From Pseudonocardia hierapolitana (lineage in GTDB: Bacteria > Actinomycetota > Actinomycetes > Mycobacteriales > Pseudonocardiaceae): a stretch of 64,000 bases of DNA. A program made the translations under genes and the position numbers. Below the pieces are notes generated by a model. The model saw only the letters and a list, made by a program, of their open reading frames with translations, searched no databases and was not told the origin of the DNA. The stretch lies in assembly GCF_007994075.1 (NCBI RefSeq), contig NZ_VIWU01000001.1:2418001-2482000 (forward strand), read 5' to 3'. Positions 54,523-63,391 of this stretch are shown here, piece after piece; position 1 is the first letter of the stretch; the number at the start of each line of letters is the position of its first letter.

Positions 54523-56639
54523 CGGCAGAGCGAGCGGGCCGGCGCCGTCGTGCGGGGGAGGCACGCAGGGAGCGGGGGACGAGCGACCGAGCACCGGAGG
54601 AGCACGACGGAGCCTCGGACGGCCCGCGAGCGCATGCTGTCAGACACAGCCCTGTCGCCGCCGTGGTCGTGGCCGCCACCTCGTGGCTGCTCGCCGCGCT
54701 CGCCGTCCTCTCGCTCCCGTGGGCGGAGCTCTACGAGGGCGGCGAGGCGCTGTTCTTCGTGGTGGACGTCGTGGTGGCGGTGGTGTACGGCCTGCTGGCG
54801 TGGGTCCTGCTCGCCCGTCGCGCGGTGGCCGTGGCGTGGTGGGTGGCGCTCGCCGCGGTCGGCGACGGGATCGCCGCATTCGCCGCCGGGTACTCCCGGG
54901 CCACGGTGCAGGGCCTCCCGCTGCCCGGGGCGGACGCGGTGGCGTCACTGACGTCCGTGGCGTGGGTGCCGGGCACGGCCGGGCTGATCGTCGTGGTGCC
55001 GTGGCTGGTGCGCGACGGGGCGTTGTCCCGCCCGGCGCGGGCGGGGGTGTGGACGGGCACCGCCGCGTGCGTCGCGATCACGGCGGCGCGGGTGCTCGTG
55101 CCGGACGCCGAGGCGGCGACGGGGATCGCCGCGGTGGCGGGCTCGCTGCCCGTGCAGATGGGCACGATCGTGGTGCTCGGCGCGCTGGCGACCGCCGACG
55201 CAGCCCGTCGCTGGCTGCGCGGCACCCCCGCCACCCGCCGGGGCCTGGGCTGGCTCACGCTGGGCTCGGGGCTGATGGCCCTGTCGTTCGTGCCGCTGGC
55301 GCTGCCGCTCCCGCTGGCGATGGCGCTGGTCGACCCCGGGATCGTGCCTGCGGTCCAGCTCGCGGCGCAGGCGTTCTTCCCCGCCGCGATCCTCGTCGTG
55401 GTGCTGCGCCAGCAGCTGTGGGGCATCGACCTCGTGGTGAGCCGCACCCTGGTGTGGGGGCTGCTGACCGCGGGCTCGGTGGTCGCCTACCTGCTGATCG
55501 TGTTCGTCGCCACCGCCGTGCTGCCGGTCGGCACCGGAGCGGGCGGGGTGCTGGCCGCGGCCGTGCTGGCGGGGCTCGCCGTGCCGGCGCGGGCGTGGCT
55601 GCAGCGCCGGGTCGACCTGCTCGTGCGCGGCCCGTCCGCGGCGCCCGGCGCCGGCGCCGAGCGGATCGGGCTGCGGCTGGGCAGCGCCGCGGCGCCCGCG
55701 GAGCTGGTGCACAGCGTGCTGGAGCCGGTGGTCGAGGCGCTGCGCGGGGAGGGCGCCGAGGTGCGGCTCGACGACGGCAGGCAGCTGGCGGCGGTGGGCG
55801 CGGTGGGGGGCCCACCGCTCACCGTCGGGCTGGCGGCGGCCGGGGAGCACGTCGGCGAGCTGGCGGTCTGGGGCGCGCCCGGCGAGCGCCTCGACGCGCG
55901 CACCGAGCGGGACCTGCAGCCGCTGGCCGGCGTCGTCGCCGCCGTCGTGCGGCTGGCGCTGCTCACCGCGGAGCTGGAGGCCGCCCGCGCGCGTACGCTC
56001 GCCGCCCGCGCCGAGGAGCGCCGGCTCCTGCGCCGCGAGGTGCACGACCACCTCGGCCCGGTGCTGACCGGGGTGACGCTGGGCCTGCAGGGCGCCCGGA
56101 ACCTGCTCGCGGCGGGCGACGCGGACACCGCGGGCCGGCTGCTCGACGGACTGGCCGGCGAGGTGGAGCGCGGGGTGCAGAACGTGCGCAGCCTGGCGCG
56201 GGCCTTCCTGCCGCCGCTGCTGGAGGAGCGCGGTCTCGCCAGCGCGCTGGAGGACATGGCGGCGCGGTTCGACTCGGCCGACCTCGCGGTACGCGCGGAG
56301 GTGGACCCGGCCGCCGCGGCGGCGCTGCCCGCGCCGGCGGCGGTGGGCCTCTACAGCGTGGCCGCCGAGGCGGTCACGAACGCCCACCGCCACGCCCGGG
56401 CCGCGCGCTGCGTGGTCCGGCTCGAGCAGGCGGGCGACGGCGTGCGCCTGCAGGTGACCGATGACGGCGTGGGCATCGACCCGGATGGCCGTCCGGGCGT
56501 CGGGCTGCGCGCCGTCCGCGAGCGGGCCGCCGACCTGGGCGGCGTGGCGCGGATCGGACCCGGACCCGAGGGCGGAACGGTGGTGGAGGTGACGGTGCCT
56601 GCTCACCGGGAGGCCGCGGTGCTCGGGGGTGCCGGGTGA
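54519..56639 (+). CDS. NarL-type (HisKA_3) sensor histidine kinase with multi-helix sensor
   Basis: The 706-residue kinase has a charged N-terminus (about 40 residues) and roughly eight transmembrane helices up to residue ~365. A GAF-like linker region follows, with VVEALRGEGAEVRLDDGRQLAAVG, then the HisKA_3 dimerisation domain with phospho-acceptor His in LLRREVHDHLGPVLTGVTLGLQGARN. The HATPase has AAEAVTNAHRHARA and DDGVGIDPDGRPGVGLRAVRERAADLGG. It is coupled by overlapping stop/start codons to both neighbours (ATGA at 54519, GTGA at 56636). The membrane domain may sense membrane state or a lipophilic ligand. Confidence 0.9.
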   Translation: MTAERAGRRRRAGEARRERGTSDRAPEEHDGASDGPRAHAVRHSPVAAVVVAATSWLLAALAVLSLPWAELYEGGEALFFVVDVVVAVVYGLLAWVLLARRAVAVAWWVALAAVGDGIAAFAAGYSRATVQGLPLPGADAVASLTSVAWVPGTAGLIVVVPWLVRDGALSRPARAGVWTGTAACVAITAARVLVPDAEAATGIAAVAGSLPVQMGTIVVLGALATADAARRWLRGTPATRRGLGWLTLGSGLMALSFVPLALPLPLAMALVDPGIVPAVQLAAQAFFPAAILVVVLRQQLWGIDLVVSRTLVWGLLTAGSVVAYLLIVFVATAVLPVGTGAGGVLAAAVLAGLAVPARAWLQRRVDLLVRGPSAAPGAGAERIGLRLGSAAAPAELVHSVLEPVVEALRGEGAEVRLDDGRQLAAVGAVGGPPLTVGLAAAGEHVGELAVWGAPGERLDARTERDLQPLAGVVAAVVRLALLTAELEAARARTLAARAEERRLLRREVHDHLGPVLTGVTLGLQGARNLLAAGDADTAGRLLDGLAGEVERGVQNVRSLARAFLPPLLEERGLASALEDMAARFDSADLAVRAEVDPAAAAALPAPAAVGLYSVAAEAVTNAHRHARAARCVVRLEQAGDGVRLQVTDDGVGIDPDGRPGVGLRAVRERAADLGGVARIGPGPEGGTVVEVTVPAHREAAVLGGAG

Positions 56640-57286
56640 CAGAGCCCGTGCGCATCCTCGTGGTGGACGACCACCCGACGTTCCGGCTCGGCATGCGCGC
56701 GCTGCTGGCGTCGATCCCCGGTTTCGTTGTGGCGGGCGAGGCCGCCGACGCGCCGGAGGCCGTGGAGCTCGCCCGCCGGACGCCCGCCGACGTCGTGATC
56801 ATGGATCTGGACCTGGCCGGCACGTCCGGCATCGACGCCACCCGCGCGGTGCTGCGCGAGCGCCCGCAGCTGCGCGTCCTCGTGGTCACGATGCTCGAGG
56901 ACGACGACTCGGTGTTCGCCGCGATGCGCGCGGGCGCCCGCGGCTACCTGCTCAAGAGCGCGTCGCCCACCGAGGTGGAGCGCGCGGTGCGCGCGGTCGC
57001 GCACGGCGAGCTGCACGTGGCAGCCGGCGTCGCGGAGCGCATGCTCGGTTTCGTCACCGGTGCGCGCAGTGCCGCCACCCCGTTCCCCGAGCTCACCGAG
57101 CGGGAGCGCGAGGTGCTCGACCTCGTGGCGCGCGGCCTCGACAACCTCGCCGTGGCCCGGCGGCTCTCGCTCTCGGACAAGACCGTGCGCAACCACCTGT
57201 CGGCCATCCTCGCCAAGCTGCGGGTGGCCGACCGCTCCCAGGCGATCGTGCGTGCGCGGGAGGCAGGCCTCGGTGGCGGTCGCTGA
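56636..57286 (+). CDS. NarL/LuxR-family response regulator
   Basis: The 216-residue regulator has an N-terminal receiver (VRILVVDDHPTFRLGMRALLASIPGFVVAGEA, phospho-Asp in VIMDLDLAGTSGID, conserved Lys in GARGYLLKSAS) and a C-terminal LuxR helix-turn-helix (LTEREREVLDLVARGLDNLAVARRLSLSDKTVRNHLSAILAKLRVADRSQAIV). GTG 56636 overlaps the kinase stop. It is the cognate partner of the kinase at 54519. It converges on cbs with one base between stop codons. Confidence 0.95.
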   Translation: MTEPVRILVVDDHPTFRLGMRALLASIPGFVVAGEAADAPEAVELARRTPADVVIMDLDLAGTSGIDATRAVLRERPQLRVLVVTMLEDDDSVFAAMRAGARGYLLKSASPTEVERAVRAVAHGELHVAAGVAERMLGFVTGARSAATPFPELTEREREVLDLVARGLDNLAVARRLSLSDKTVRNHLSAILAKLRVADRSQAIVRAREAGLGGGR

Positions 57287-57287
57287 C

Positions 57288-58652
57288 TCAGCTCCCGAGG
57301 AACGCCAGCACGTCCGACCGGGTGACGACACCCGCCGGCTTGCCGTCCACCAGTACGAGTGCCGCATCCGCGTCGGCGAACGCGCTCATCGCCGTGTCGA
57401 GGGCCTCACCGGCCCCGATCGTCGGCAACGGCGCCGACATGTGCTTCTCCAGCCGGTCCGACAGCTGCGCCCGGCCGGTGAAGAGCGCATCGAGCAGGTC
57501 CCGCTCCACCACGGCCCCGGCCACCTCGGCGGCCATCACCGGCGGCTCGGCCCGCACCACCGGCATCTGCGAGACGTGGAACTCCCGCAGGTACTGCACG
57601 GCGTCGGCCACGGTCTCGTTCGGGTGGACGTGCACGAGGTCGGGGATCGTGCCGTCCTTGCGCCGCAGCACGTCGCCGACGGTCGCGCCCTCGGTGGGCG
57701 GGAGGAAGCCGTAGCTCGCCATCCACTTGTCGTTGAAGACCTTGCCCAGGTAGCCACGGCCGCCGTCGGGCAGCAGGACGACGACCACCGCGTCGGCGGG
57801 CAACTCGCGCGCCACCCGCAACGCCGCGACCGTCGCCATCCCGCACGATCCGCCCACCAGCAGGGCCTCCTCGCGCGCGAGGCGGCGCGTCATCTCGAAC
57901 GAGTCGGCGTCGGAGACGGCCACGATCCGGTCGCAGATGCCCTTGTCATAGGTGCTGGGCCAGAAGTCCTCGCCCACGCCCTCCACCAGGTACGGCCGCC
58001 CGGTGCCGCCGCTGTACACCGATCCCTCCGGGTCGGCACCGATCACCTGGACGCGCCCGCCGGACACCTCCTTGAGGTAGCGGCCGGTGCCGCTGATGGT
58101 GCCGCCGGTACCGATGCCCGCCACGAAGTGCGTGATGCGGCCGTCGGTCTGCTCCCACAGCTCCGGGCCGGTGCCGAGGTAGTGCGACTCCGGGTTGTGC
58201 TCGTTGGCGTACTGGTTGGGCTTCCACGCGCCGTCGATCTCGCCGACGAGCCGGTCGGAGACCTTGTAGTAGGAGTCGGGGTGGTCCGGGTCCACGGCCG
58301 TCGGGCAGACGACGACGTCGGCGCCGTAGGCGCGCAGCACGTTTCGCTTGTCCTCGCTCACCTTGTCCGGGCAGACGAAGACGCACTTGTAGCCCTTGCG
58401 CTGCGCGATCATGGCCAGCCCCACCCCGGTGTTGCCCGAGGTCGGTTCGACGATCGTGCCGCCGGGCCGCAGCTCCCCGGACGCCTCGGCCGCCTCGACC
58501 ATCCGCAGCGCGATGCGGTCCTTCACGCTGCCGCCCGGGTTGAAGTACTCGACCTTGGCCAGCACGGGTGCCGCGATGCCCTCGGCCACCGCGCCGAGCC
58601 GGACGAGAGGGGTGTTCCCGACCAGATCGGCGACGTGCTCGACGTAACGCAT
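57288..58652 (-). CDS. cbs: Cystathionine beta-synthase
   Basis: The 454-residue PLP enzyme has a catalytic domain (PLP lysine in YFNPGGSVKDRIALRM, TSGNTGVGLAMIAQRKGYK, GIGTGGTISGTGRYLKE) and a C-terminal CBS pair (about residues 330-454, VADAVQYLREFHVSQMPVV...AVLVDGKPAGVVTRSDVLAFL). It makes cystathionine from serine (or O-acetylserine) and homocysteine. The CBS pair probably binds S-adenosylmethionine or adenylates. ATG 58652 is used. It is conserved in position with mycobacterial Rv1077. Confidence 0.95.
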   Translation of the reverse strand: MRYVEHVADLVGNTPLVRLGAVAEGIAAPVLAKVEYFNPGGSVKDRIALRMVEAAEASGELRPGGTIVEPTSGNTGVGLAMIAQRKGYKCVFVCPDKVSEDKRNVLRAYGADVVVCPTAVDPDHPDSYYKVSDRLVGEIDGAWKPNQYANEHNPESHYLGTGPELWEQTDGRITHFVAGIGTGGTISGTGRYLKEVSGGRVQVIGADPEGSVYSGGTGRPYLVEGVGEDFWPSTYDKGICDRIVAVSDADSFEMTRRLAREEALLVGGSCGMATVAALRVARELPADAVVVVLLPDGGRGYLGKVFNDKWMASYGFLPPTEGATVGDVLRRKDGTIPDLVHVHPNETVADAVQYLREFHVSQMPVVRAEPPVMAAEVAGAVVERDLLDALFTGRAQLSDRLEKHMSAPLPTIGAGEALDTAMSAFADADAALVLVDGKPAGVVTRSDVLAFLGS

Positions 58653-58916
58653 GGGCCAATCGTCGCACCCCGCGCCGAATCGGTGAGCGGCCCACCGACG
58701 CCCCGCGACGCGGGCTGATGCGCTCGATCCCCTCCGGACGCCGTGTCCGGCCGCCGAACGGCAGCGCGAACGGCCGCGTACGGACTACTGTTCGCCGTCG
58801 GAGCCTAACCCGGTCGAGGGCGTGTCGACCGGACAAAGGAGACATCCGCAGATCCGGCGCGGCCCGCCCGTCGCGCACCCGATCCAACCGTTCCGCGAGC
58901 TGCAGGAGGGGCGCCG

Positions 58917-59546
58917 GTGTCAGCCACCGGGGACGAGGTGATCGGTGCCGAGGAAGCCGACCGGGCCGACCTTGCCCGGTCGGCCCGTCGCGACGCCGAG
59001 CTGAACAACCTCGCCGGGCTCGCCTCCGGCGGCGACCAGCGGGCGCTCGAGCACCTGCTCACCCGGATCCGCCCGATGGTCGTGCAGTACTGCCGCGCCC
59101 GCATCGGCATCGGGATGCTCGGTTCGCAGTCGGCGGAGGACATCGCCCAGGACACGCTGGTCGCCGTGGTCGGGGCCCTGGGTCGGTGGCGTCCCGAGAA
59201 GCGCGTGATGGCGTTCGTCTACGGGATCGCCAGCAACAAGGTGGTGGACGCCTACCGGGCGGCGGGGCGGGACCGGTCGGTGGCCACCGAGTTCGTCCCG
59301 GAGGAGCCGGACCTCGATCACGGCCCCGAGCAGGCCGCCCTGCACGGCGGCGTCGTGGCCGAGCTGCGCGCGCTGCTCGACCAGCTCCCCGAGCACCACC
59401 GGGAGATCCTGGTGCTGCGCGTGGCGCTCGGGATGACCGCGGTGGAGACCGCCACGGCGGTCGGTTCGACGTCCGGCGCCGTGCGGGTCACCCAGCACCG
59501 GGCCCTGGCGAAGCTGCGGGAACTGGTGGAGCGGCGCACCGCCTGA
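58917..59546 (+). CDS. shbA: ECF sigma factor ShbA (SigD-like)
   Basis: The 209-residue sigma factor has region 2 (LEHLLTRIRPMVVQYCRARIGIGMLGSQSAEDIAQDTLVAVVGALGRWRPEKRVMAFVYGIASNKVVDAYRAAGRD) and region 4 (LLDQLPEHHREILVLRVALGMTAVETATAVGSTSGAVRVTQHRALAKLREL). This pattern marks the ShbA group, which in Streptomyces transcribes the principal sigma gene hrdB and in mycobacteria is called SigD. GTG 58917 follows GGAGGGGCGCC. The 264-bp upstream region has no other gene. No anti-sigma gene is adjacent. Confidence 0.88.
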   Translation: MSATGDEVIGAEEADRADLARSARRDAELNNLAGLASGGDQRALEHLLTRIRPMVVQYCRARIGIGMLGSQSAEDIAQDTLVAVVGALGRWRPEKRVMAFVYGIASNKVVDAYRAAGRDRSVATEFVPEEPDLDHGPEQAALHGGVVAELRALLDQLPEHHREILVLRVALGMTAVETATAVGSTSGAVRVTQHRALAKLRELVERRTA

Positions 59547-59722
59547 CGGCCTGGTGTCCCGAGCCGGAAGTCCGGTGCGAAAATCGGCGGATCCAGGTTT
59601 CCGCTGAATGCGCCGGCGGGCCGGCCTCGTACCGGGGTACCGGGCGTACTCGGGCGGTTCGCCGGTGTGCTCAGCGGGGAGCTGCGCCGTCGAGTTGTGT
59701 GGTGGACTTTCGGTTCGGGACG

Positions 59723-60943
59723 CTAGCCCGTCACCTCCTCGAGGCGGCGCGCCAGGTACGCCCGTTCCGGGGCGTTGCCCACGAGTGCCAGTGCCTGCTG
59801 GTACGCCGCGGCAGCCTCATCACGGCAGCCGAGCCGCCGCAGCAGGTCGGCCTGGGCGGCGGGCAGCAGGTGGTAGCCGCGCAACCGCTCGTCGGCGGAG
59901 AGCGCGTCCAGGAGCACCAACCCCGCCGCAGGCCCGTCCCGCATCGCCACGGCGACGGCCCGGTTCAGCGCCACCACCGGGGACGGCGCGACGTCCGCGA
60001 GCACGTCGTAGAGCGCCACGACCTGCGGCCAGTCGGTTGTGGTGACGTCGGCCGCCTCGTCGTGCACCGCGGCGATCGCCGCCTGCAGCGCGTACGGGCC
60101 CGGCGGACCGCCCTGCAGCGCCGTCACCACGAGGCCCCGTCCCTCCTCGATGAACGCGCGGTTCCATCGCGAGCGGTCCTGCTCGTCGAGCAGCACCAGC
60201 TGCCCGTCCGGGCCGGTGCGCGCCTGCCGCCGGGCGTCGACGAGCAGCATCAGCGCCAGCAGCCCGGCCACCTCCCGCTCTCGCGGGAGCAGCCGGTGCA
60301 GGATCCGCGCCAGCCGGATCGCCTCATCGGCGAGGTCCCCTCGCACCAGCTCGGGCCCCGCGCTGGCGGCATAGCCCTCGGTGAAGATCGCATAGATGAC
60401 GCGGAGCACACCCGGCATCCGCACGGGCAGCTCGTCGGCCTCCGGCACCCGGAACGGGATCCGCGCGCCCTTGATCTTGCGCTTGGCCCGCACGATCCGC
60501 TGCGCCATCGTGGCCGCCGGCACCAGGAACGCGCGCGCGACCTCCGGGGTCGAGAGCCCGGCGAGGCAGCGCAACGTGAGCGCCACCTGCGCGTCCAGCG
60601 GGAGCGCCGGGTGGCAGCAGGTGAAGAACAAGCGCAGCCGCTCGTCGGGCACGTCCTCGTCCTCGGCCGGCGCCGCGGCCGAGCCACTGCGGTCCGCCTC
60701 GGCCTGCAGCACCGCGATCCGCGCCGCGTAGGCCTTGTCGCGACGCAGCCGGTCCACCGCCTTGCGCCGCGCCGTGGTGAGCAGCCAGGCGCCCGGCCTG
60801 CCGGGAACGCCGTCCACCGGCCAGCGCTCGAGCGCGGCCGCGACCGCGTCCGACGCGACCTCCTCGGCGAGGTCGAGGTCGCCGAACTGGCCGACGAGCG
60901 TGGCGAGCAGCCGGCCCCGTTCCTCCCGGAACACGGCCTCCAC
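59723..60943 (-). CDS. ECF42-type RNA polymerase sigma factor with C-terminal extension (copy 2)
   Basis: The 406-residue ECF42 factor is paralogous to the one at 2335. Region 2 contains FREERGRLLATLVGQFGDLDLAEEVASDAVAAALERWP and WLLTTARRKAVDRLRRDKAYA. Region 4 contains VALTLRCLAGLSTPEVARAFLVPAATMAQRIVRAKRKI. The long C-terminal extension has VDARRQARTGPDGQLVLLDEQDRSRWNRAFI. GTG 60943 (VEAVFREERG) is preferred: GAGGGAG lies upstream, and it matches copy 1. An ATG at 60985 would lie inside repeat copy B and add 14 residues. The partner yciI gene is 122 bp upstream in transcription, not overlapping as in copy 1, because the repeat sits between them. Confidence 0.92.
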   Translation of the reverse strand: MEAVFREERGRLLATLVGQFGDLDLAEEVASDAVAAALERWPVDGVPGRPGAWLLTTARRKAVDRLRRDKAYAARIAVLQAEADRSGSAAAPAEDEDVPDERLRLFFTCCHPALPLDAQVALTLRCLAGLSTPEVARAFLVPAATMAQRIVRAKRKIKGARIPFRVPEADELPVRMPGVLRVIYAIFTEGYAASAGPELVRGDLADEAIRLARILHRLLPREREVAGLLALMLLVDARRQARTGPDGQLVLLDEQDRSRWNRAFIEEGRGLVVTALQGGPPGPYALQAAIAAVHDEAADVTTTDWPQVVALYDVLADVAPSPVVALNRAVAVAMRDGPAAGLVLLDALSADERLRGYHLLPAAQADLLRRLGCRDEAAAAYQQALALVGNAPERAYLARRLEEVTG

Positions 60944-60962
60944 GGAGCCGGCCGCTCCCTCG

Positions 60963-61061
60963 GAATGTGTTTGAGAAGCACGCATGTTGGCCGCAAACGC
61001 CGGTGACCCAGCAGGGCCCGGCTGACCTGGGCGGCCCGCTCCGCGCTTCTCGAACACATTC
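60963..61061. repeat. Dispersed ~98-bp inverted-repeat element, copy B
   Basis: The left arm GAATGTGTTTGAGAAGC (60963-60979) and right arm GCGCTTCTCGAACACATTC (61043-61061) form terminal inverted repeats. The right part matches copy A (48691-48788) almost base for base over ~38 bp. It begins 4 bp after the TGA of the yciI-like gene at 61066 and separates it from its sigma partner. Confidence 0.85.
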
Positions 61062-61065
61062 TCAC

Positions 61066-61425
61066 TCACGGCTGCTCGAACTCCATCACCGGCCGCACCT
61101 CGATCCGGCTCCCGTGCTGCGCGCCCGGGCAGCGGGCTGCCCAGTCGAGCGCGGCGTCGAGATCCGGGACGTCGAGCAGGTAGTAGCCGCCCAGGATCTC
61201 GCGCGTCTCGGCGAACGGGCCGTCGGTCACCACCCGCTCGCCGTCGTCGCGCACCTCGACCGTGGTGGCGGTCTCGACGCCCTGCAGCGCGTCGCTCGCG
61301 ATCCGCACACCCGCGTCGGCCACGGCCTTCTCGTAGGCCCAGTACTCGTCCATCACCTTCTGGACGGCCTCCGGCGTCTGCGGCGCCACGTCCTGCGAAC
61401 CGTAGATCAGCAACATGTACTTCAC
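61066..61425 (-). CDS. YciI/DGPF-domain protein, partner of ECF42 sigma (copy 2)
   Basis: The 119-residue YCII-related protein has the DGPF motif in RVVTDGPFAETREILGGYYLLD and the N-terminus MKYMLLIYGSQDVAPQTPEAVQKVMDEYWAYEKAV. It is the first gene of the second ECF42 module; the sigma gene follows after repeat copy B. The promoter at 61476-61502 has the ECF42 layout. The biochemical role is unknown, as for all DGPF proteins. Confidence 0.92.
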   Translation of the reverse strand: MKYMLLIYGSQDVAPQTPEAVQKVMDEYWAYEKAVADAGVRIASDALQGVETATTVEVRDDGERVVTDGPFAETREILGGYYLLDVPDLDAALDWAARCPGAQHGSRIEVRPVMEFEQP

Positions 61426-61475
61426 TTCTCGGCTCCTCGTCCCTCGCGTGATGGCTGGACTGCCACCAGCATGAC

Positions 61476-61502
61476 GACGATCGGGCGGGCCCGGAATCGA
61501 CA
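61476..61502 (-). promoter_or_regulatory. Candidate ECF42 promoter upstream of yciI-sigma operon (copy 2)
   Basis: On the minus strand TGTCGA (61502-61497), then exactly 17 nt, then CGTC (61479-61476), 51 nt before the yciI-like ATG. TGTCGA is the published ECF42 -35 sequence. It has the same 27-bp layout as 3939-3965. Confidence 0.65.
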
Positions 61503-61506
61503 GCCC

Positions 61507-61962
61507 CTACTTCCGCTCGACGCGCCACAGCCCCTTGCCCGGTGTCCAGGTCTCGATCACCAGCATCGTCGCCTCCGCGTTCAGCCCGGTGAGGACGACC
61601 TCCTCGATGTCGGCGCGGAACAGCTCGCCCTCGGCGTCGCCCTCCACGGCACCGGCGGGTACGGCGCGCCCGGCGATCTTCGCGTCACCCGCCCAGCCGG
61701 CCGGGTTGCCCTCCGGCGGGTCCACCGACGGGCTGTGCAACGCGAACCGCGGATCGCGGTGCAGGTCGGCGCCCTTGCGGGCGCCGGTCATCGAGCCGAA
61801 GGTCAGCTCCCCGTCGGCGAACTCCGCCTCGATCCCCGATATGCGGGGCGCGCCGTTGGCCCGGAGCGTGGCGATCGTCTTGTGCTTGTGCGCGTCGAAG
61901 ATCTTCCGCACCCGCTCGGCGAACTCGGGCACGGCTTCCTCGACGTCCTTCCAGGCGGTCAT
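61507..61962 (-). CDS. Pyridoxamine 5'-phosphate oxidase-like split-barrel protein
   Basis: The 151-residue flavin-binding split-barrel protein of the PPOX class has FDAHKHKTIATLRANGAPRISGIEAEFADGELTFGSMTGARKGADLHRDPRFALHSPSVD. The C-terminus has LNAEATMLVIETWTPGKGLWRVERK. The cofactor (FMN or F420) and substrate are not evident. ATG 61962 (MTAWKDVEEAVPEFAERV) is preferred over ATG 61983. It lies upstream of the ECF42 module on the same strand; the second module's promoter directly abuts its stop. Confidence 0.85.
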   Translation of the reverse strand: MTAWKDVEEAVPEFAERVRKIFDAHKHKTIATLRANGAPRISGIEAEFADGELTFGSMTGARKGADLHRDPRFALHSPSVDPPEGNPAGWAGDAKIAGRAVPAGAVEGDAEGELFRADIEEVVLTGLNAEATMLVIETWTPGKGLWRVERK

Positions 61963-62072
61963 GCCGACGAGGATGCCGCACAAAGCTGCCAGCGACTGTC
62001 AGGTTCGACCCGTCCCGCAGCCGGTTACCGGCGCGTACGCTCCGCGTAGTCACCGTGCGAGGAGGAACGACG

Positions 62073-63293
62073 ATGCCCGAAGCCGTGATCGTCGCGGCGG
62101 CCCGGTCCCCGATCGGCCGTGCACACAAGGGATCGCTCACCACGATCCGCCCCGACGACCTGACCGCGCAGATGGTGCGCGCCGCGCTGGCCCAGGTCCC
62201 CCAGCTCGACCCGGCCGACATCGACGACCTCATGCTCGGCTGCGGCCTGCCCGGTGGCGAGCAGGGCTTCAACATGGCGCGCGTGGTGGCCGTGCTGCTC
62301 GGCCACGACACGCTGCCCGGCACCACGATCACCCGCTACTGCTCCTCCTCGCTGCAGACCACGCGCATGGCCATGCACGCCATCAGGGCAGGCGAGGGCG
62401 ACGTGTTCATCTCCGCGGGTGTGGAGACGGTGTCGCGCTTCGTGAAGGGCTCCTCCGACTCGCATCCCGACACCCACAACCCCGTCTTCGCCGACGCCGA
62501 GGACCGCACCCGGCACATCGCCGAGAACGGCGCCGACTCGTGGAACGACCCGCGCGAGGACGAGCACCTGCCCGACATCTACATCGCCATGGGCCAGACC
62601 GCGGAGAACCTCGCCCGGCTCAAGGGCGTCACCCGCGAGGACATGGACCACTTCGGCGTCAGGTCGCAGAACCTCGCCGAGAAGTCCATCGCGAACGGGT
62701 TCTTCGCCCGCGAGATCAGCCCGGTCACGCTGCCCGACGGCACCGTGGTCGAGAAGGACGACGGGCCGCGCGCCGGCGTCACCTTCGAGGCCGTCGCCCA
62801 GCTCAAGCCGGTGTTCCGGCCCGACGGCCGCGTCACCGCGGGTAACTGCTGCCCGCTCAACGACGGCGCAGCCGCCCTGGTGATCATGTCCGACACCAAG
62901 GCCGCCGAGCTGGGCATCACCCCGCTCGCCCGCGTGGTGTCCACCGGGGTCTCCGCACTCTCCCCCGAGATCATGGGCCTCGGGCCGGTCGAGGCCTCGA
63001 AGCAAGCGCTCGCGCGCGCCGGCATGACGATCGACGACATCGACCTCGTCGAGATCAACGAGGCGTTCGCGGCCCAGGTCCTGCCCTCGGCCCGCGACCT
63101 CGGAATCGACCAGGAGAAGCTGAACGTCAACGGGGGCGCCATCGCGCTCGGCCACCCGTTCGGGATGACCGGTGCCCGCATCACCACCACCCTGCTCAAC
63201 GGCCTGCGCACCCACGACAAGACCATCGGCCTGGAGACGATGTGCGTCGGCGGCGGCCAGGGGATGGCGATGGTCCTCGAACGGCTGAGCTGA
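62073..63293 (+). CDS. Acetyl-CoA C-acyltransferase (thiolase)
   Basis: The 406-residue type II thiolase has the nucleophilic Cys in TRYCSSSLQTTRMAMHAIRAGEGDV, a histidine motif NGGAIALGHPFGMTGAR and the second catalytic Cys in ETMCVGGGQGMAM. The AAARSPIGRAHKG N-terminus is typical. It acts in beta-oxidation or acetoacetyl-CoA formation. In position it corresponds to fadA3 (Rv1074c) of mycobacteria. ATG 62073 follows GAGGAGGAA. Substrate chain length cannot be read from sequence. Confidence 0.93.
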   Translation: MPEAVIVAAARSPIGRAHKGSLTTIRPDDLTAQMVRAALAQVPQLDPADIDDLMLGCGLPGGEQGFNMARVVAVLLGHDTLPGTTITRYCSSSLQTTRMAMHAIRAGEGDVFISAGVETVSRFVKGSSDSHPDTHNPVFADAEDRTRHIAENGADSWNDPREDEHLPDIYIAMGQTAENLARLKGVTREDMDHFGVRSQNLAEKSIANGFFAREISPVTLPDGTVVEKDDGPRAGVTFEAVAQLKPVFRPDGRVTAGNCCPLNDGAAALVIMSDTKAAELGITPLARVVSTGVSALSPEIMGLGPVEASKQALARAGMTIDDIDLVEINEAFAAQVLPSARDLGIDQEKLNVNGGAIALGHPFGMTGARITTTLLNGLRTHDKTIGLETMCVGGGQGMAMVLERLS

Positions 63294-63391
63294 CACCTGC
63301 GGTCTTGCCCGGCCCCTGCGGCGGGAGGATGGTGTGGGGCGCCGGCGGCGCCGCCGGGGCGCTGCCCCGACCCCGAAGGGGGTGGTGGGTC

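Noticed and set aside
60944..60985. ATG at 60985 as start of the second ECF42 sigma factor
   Set aside because: It lies inside the dispersed repeat copy B and would add 14 residues absent from the paralogue; GTG 60943 with GAGGGAG upstream fits better.
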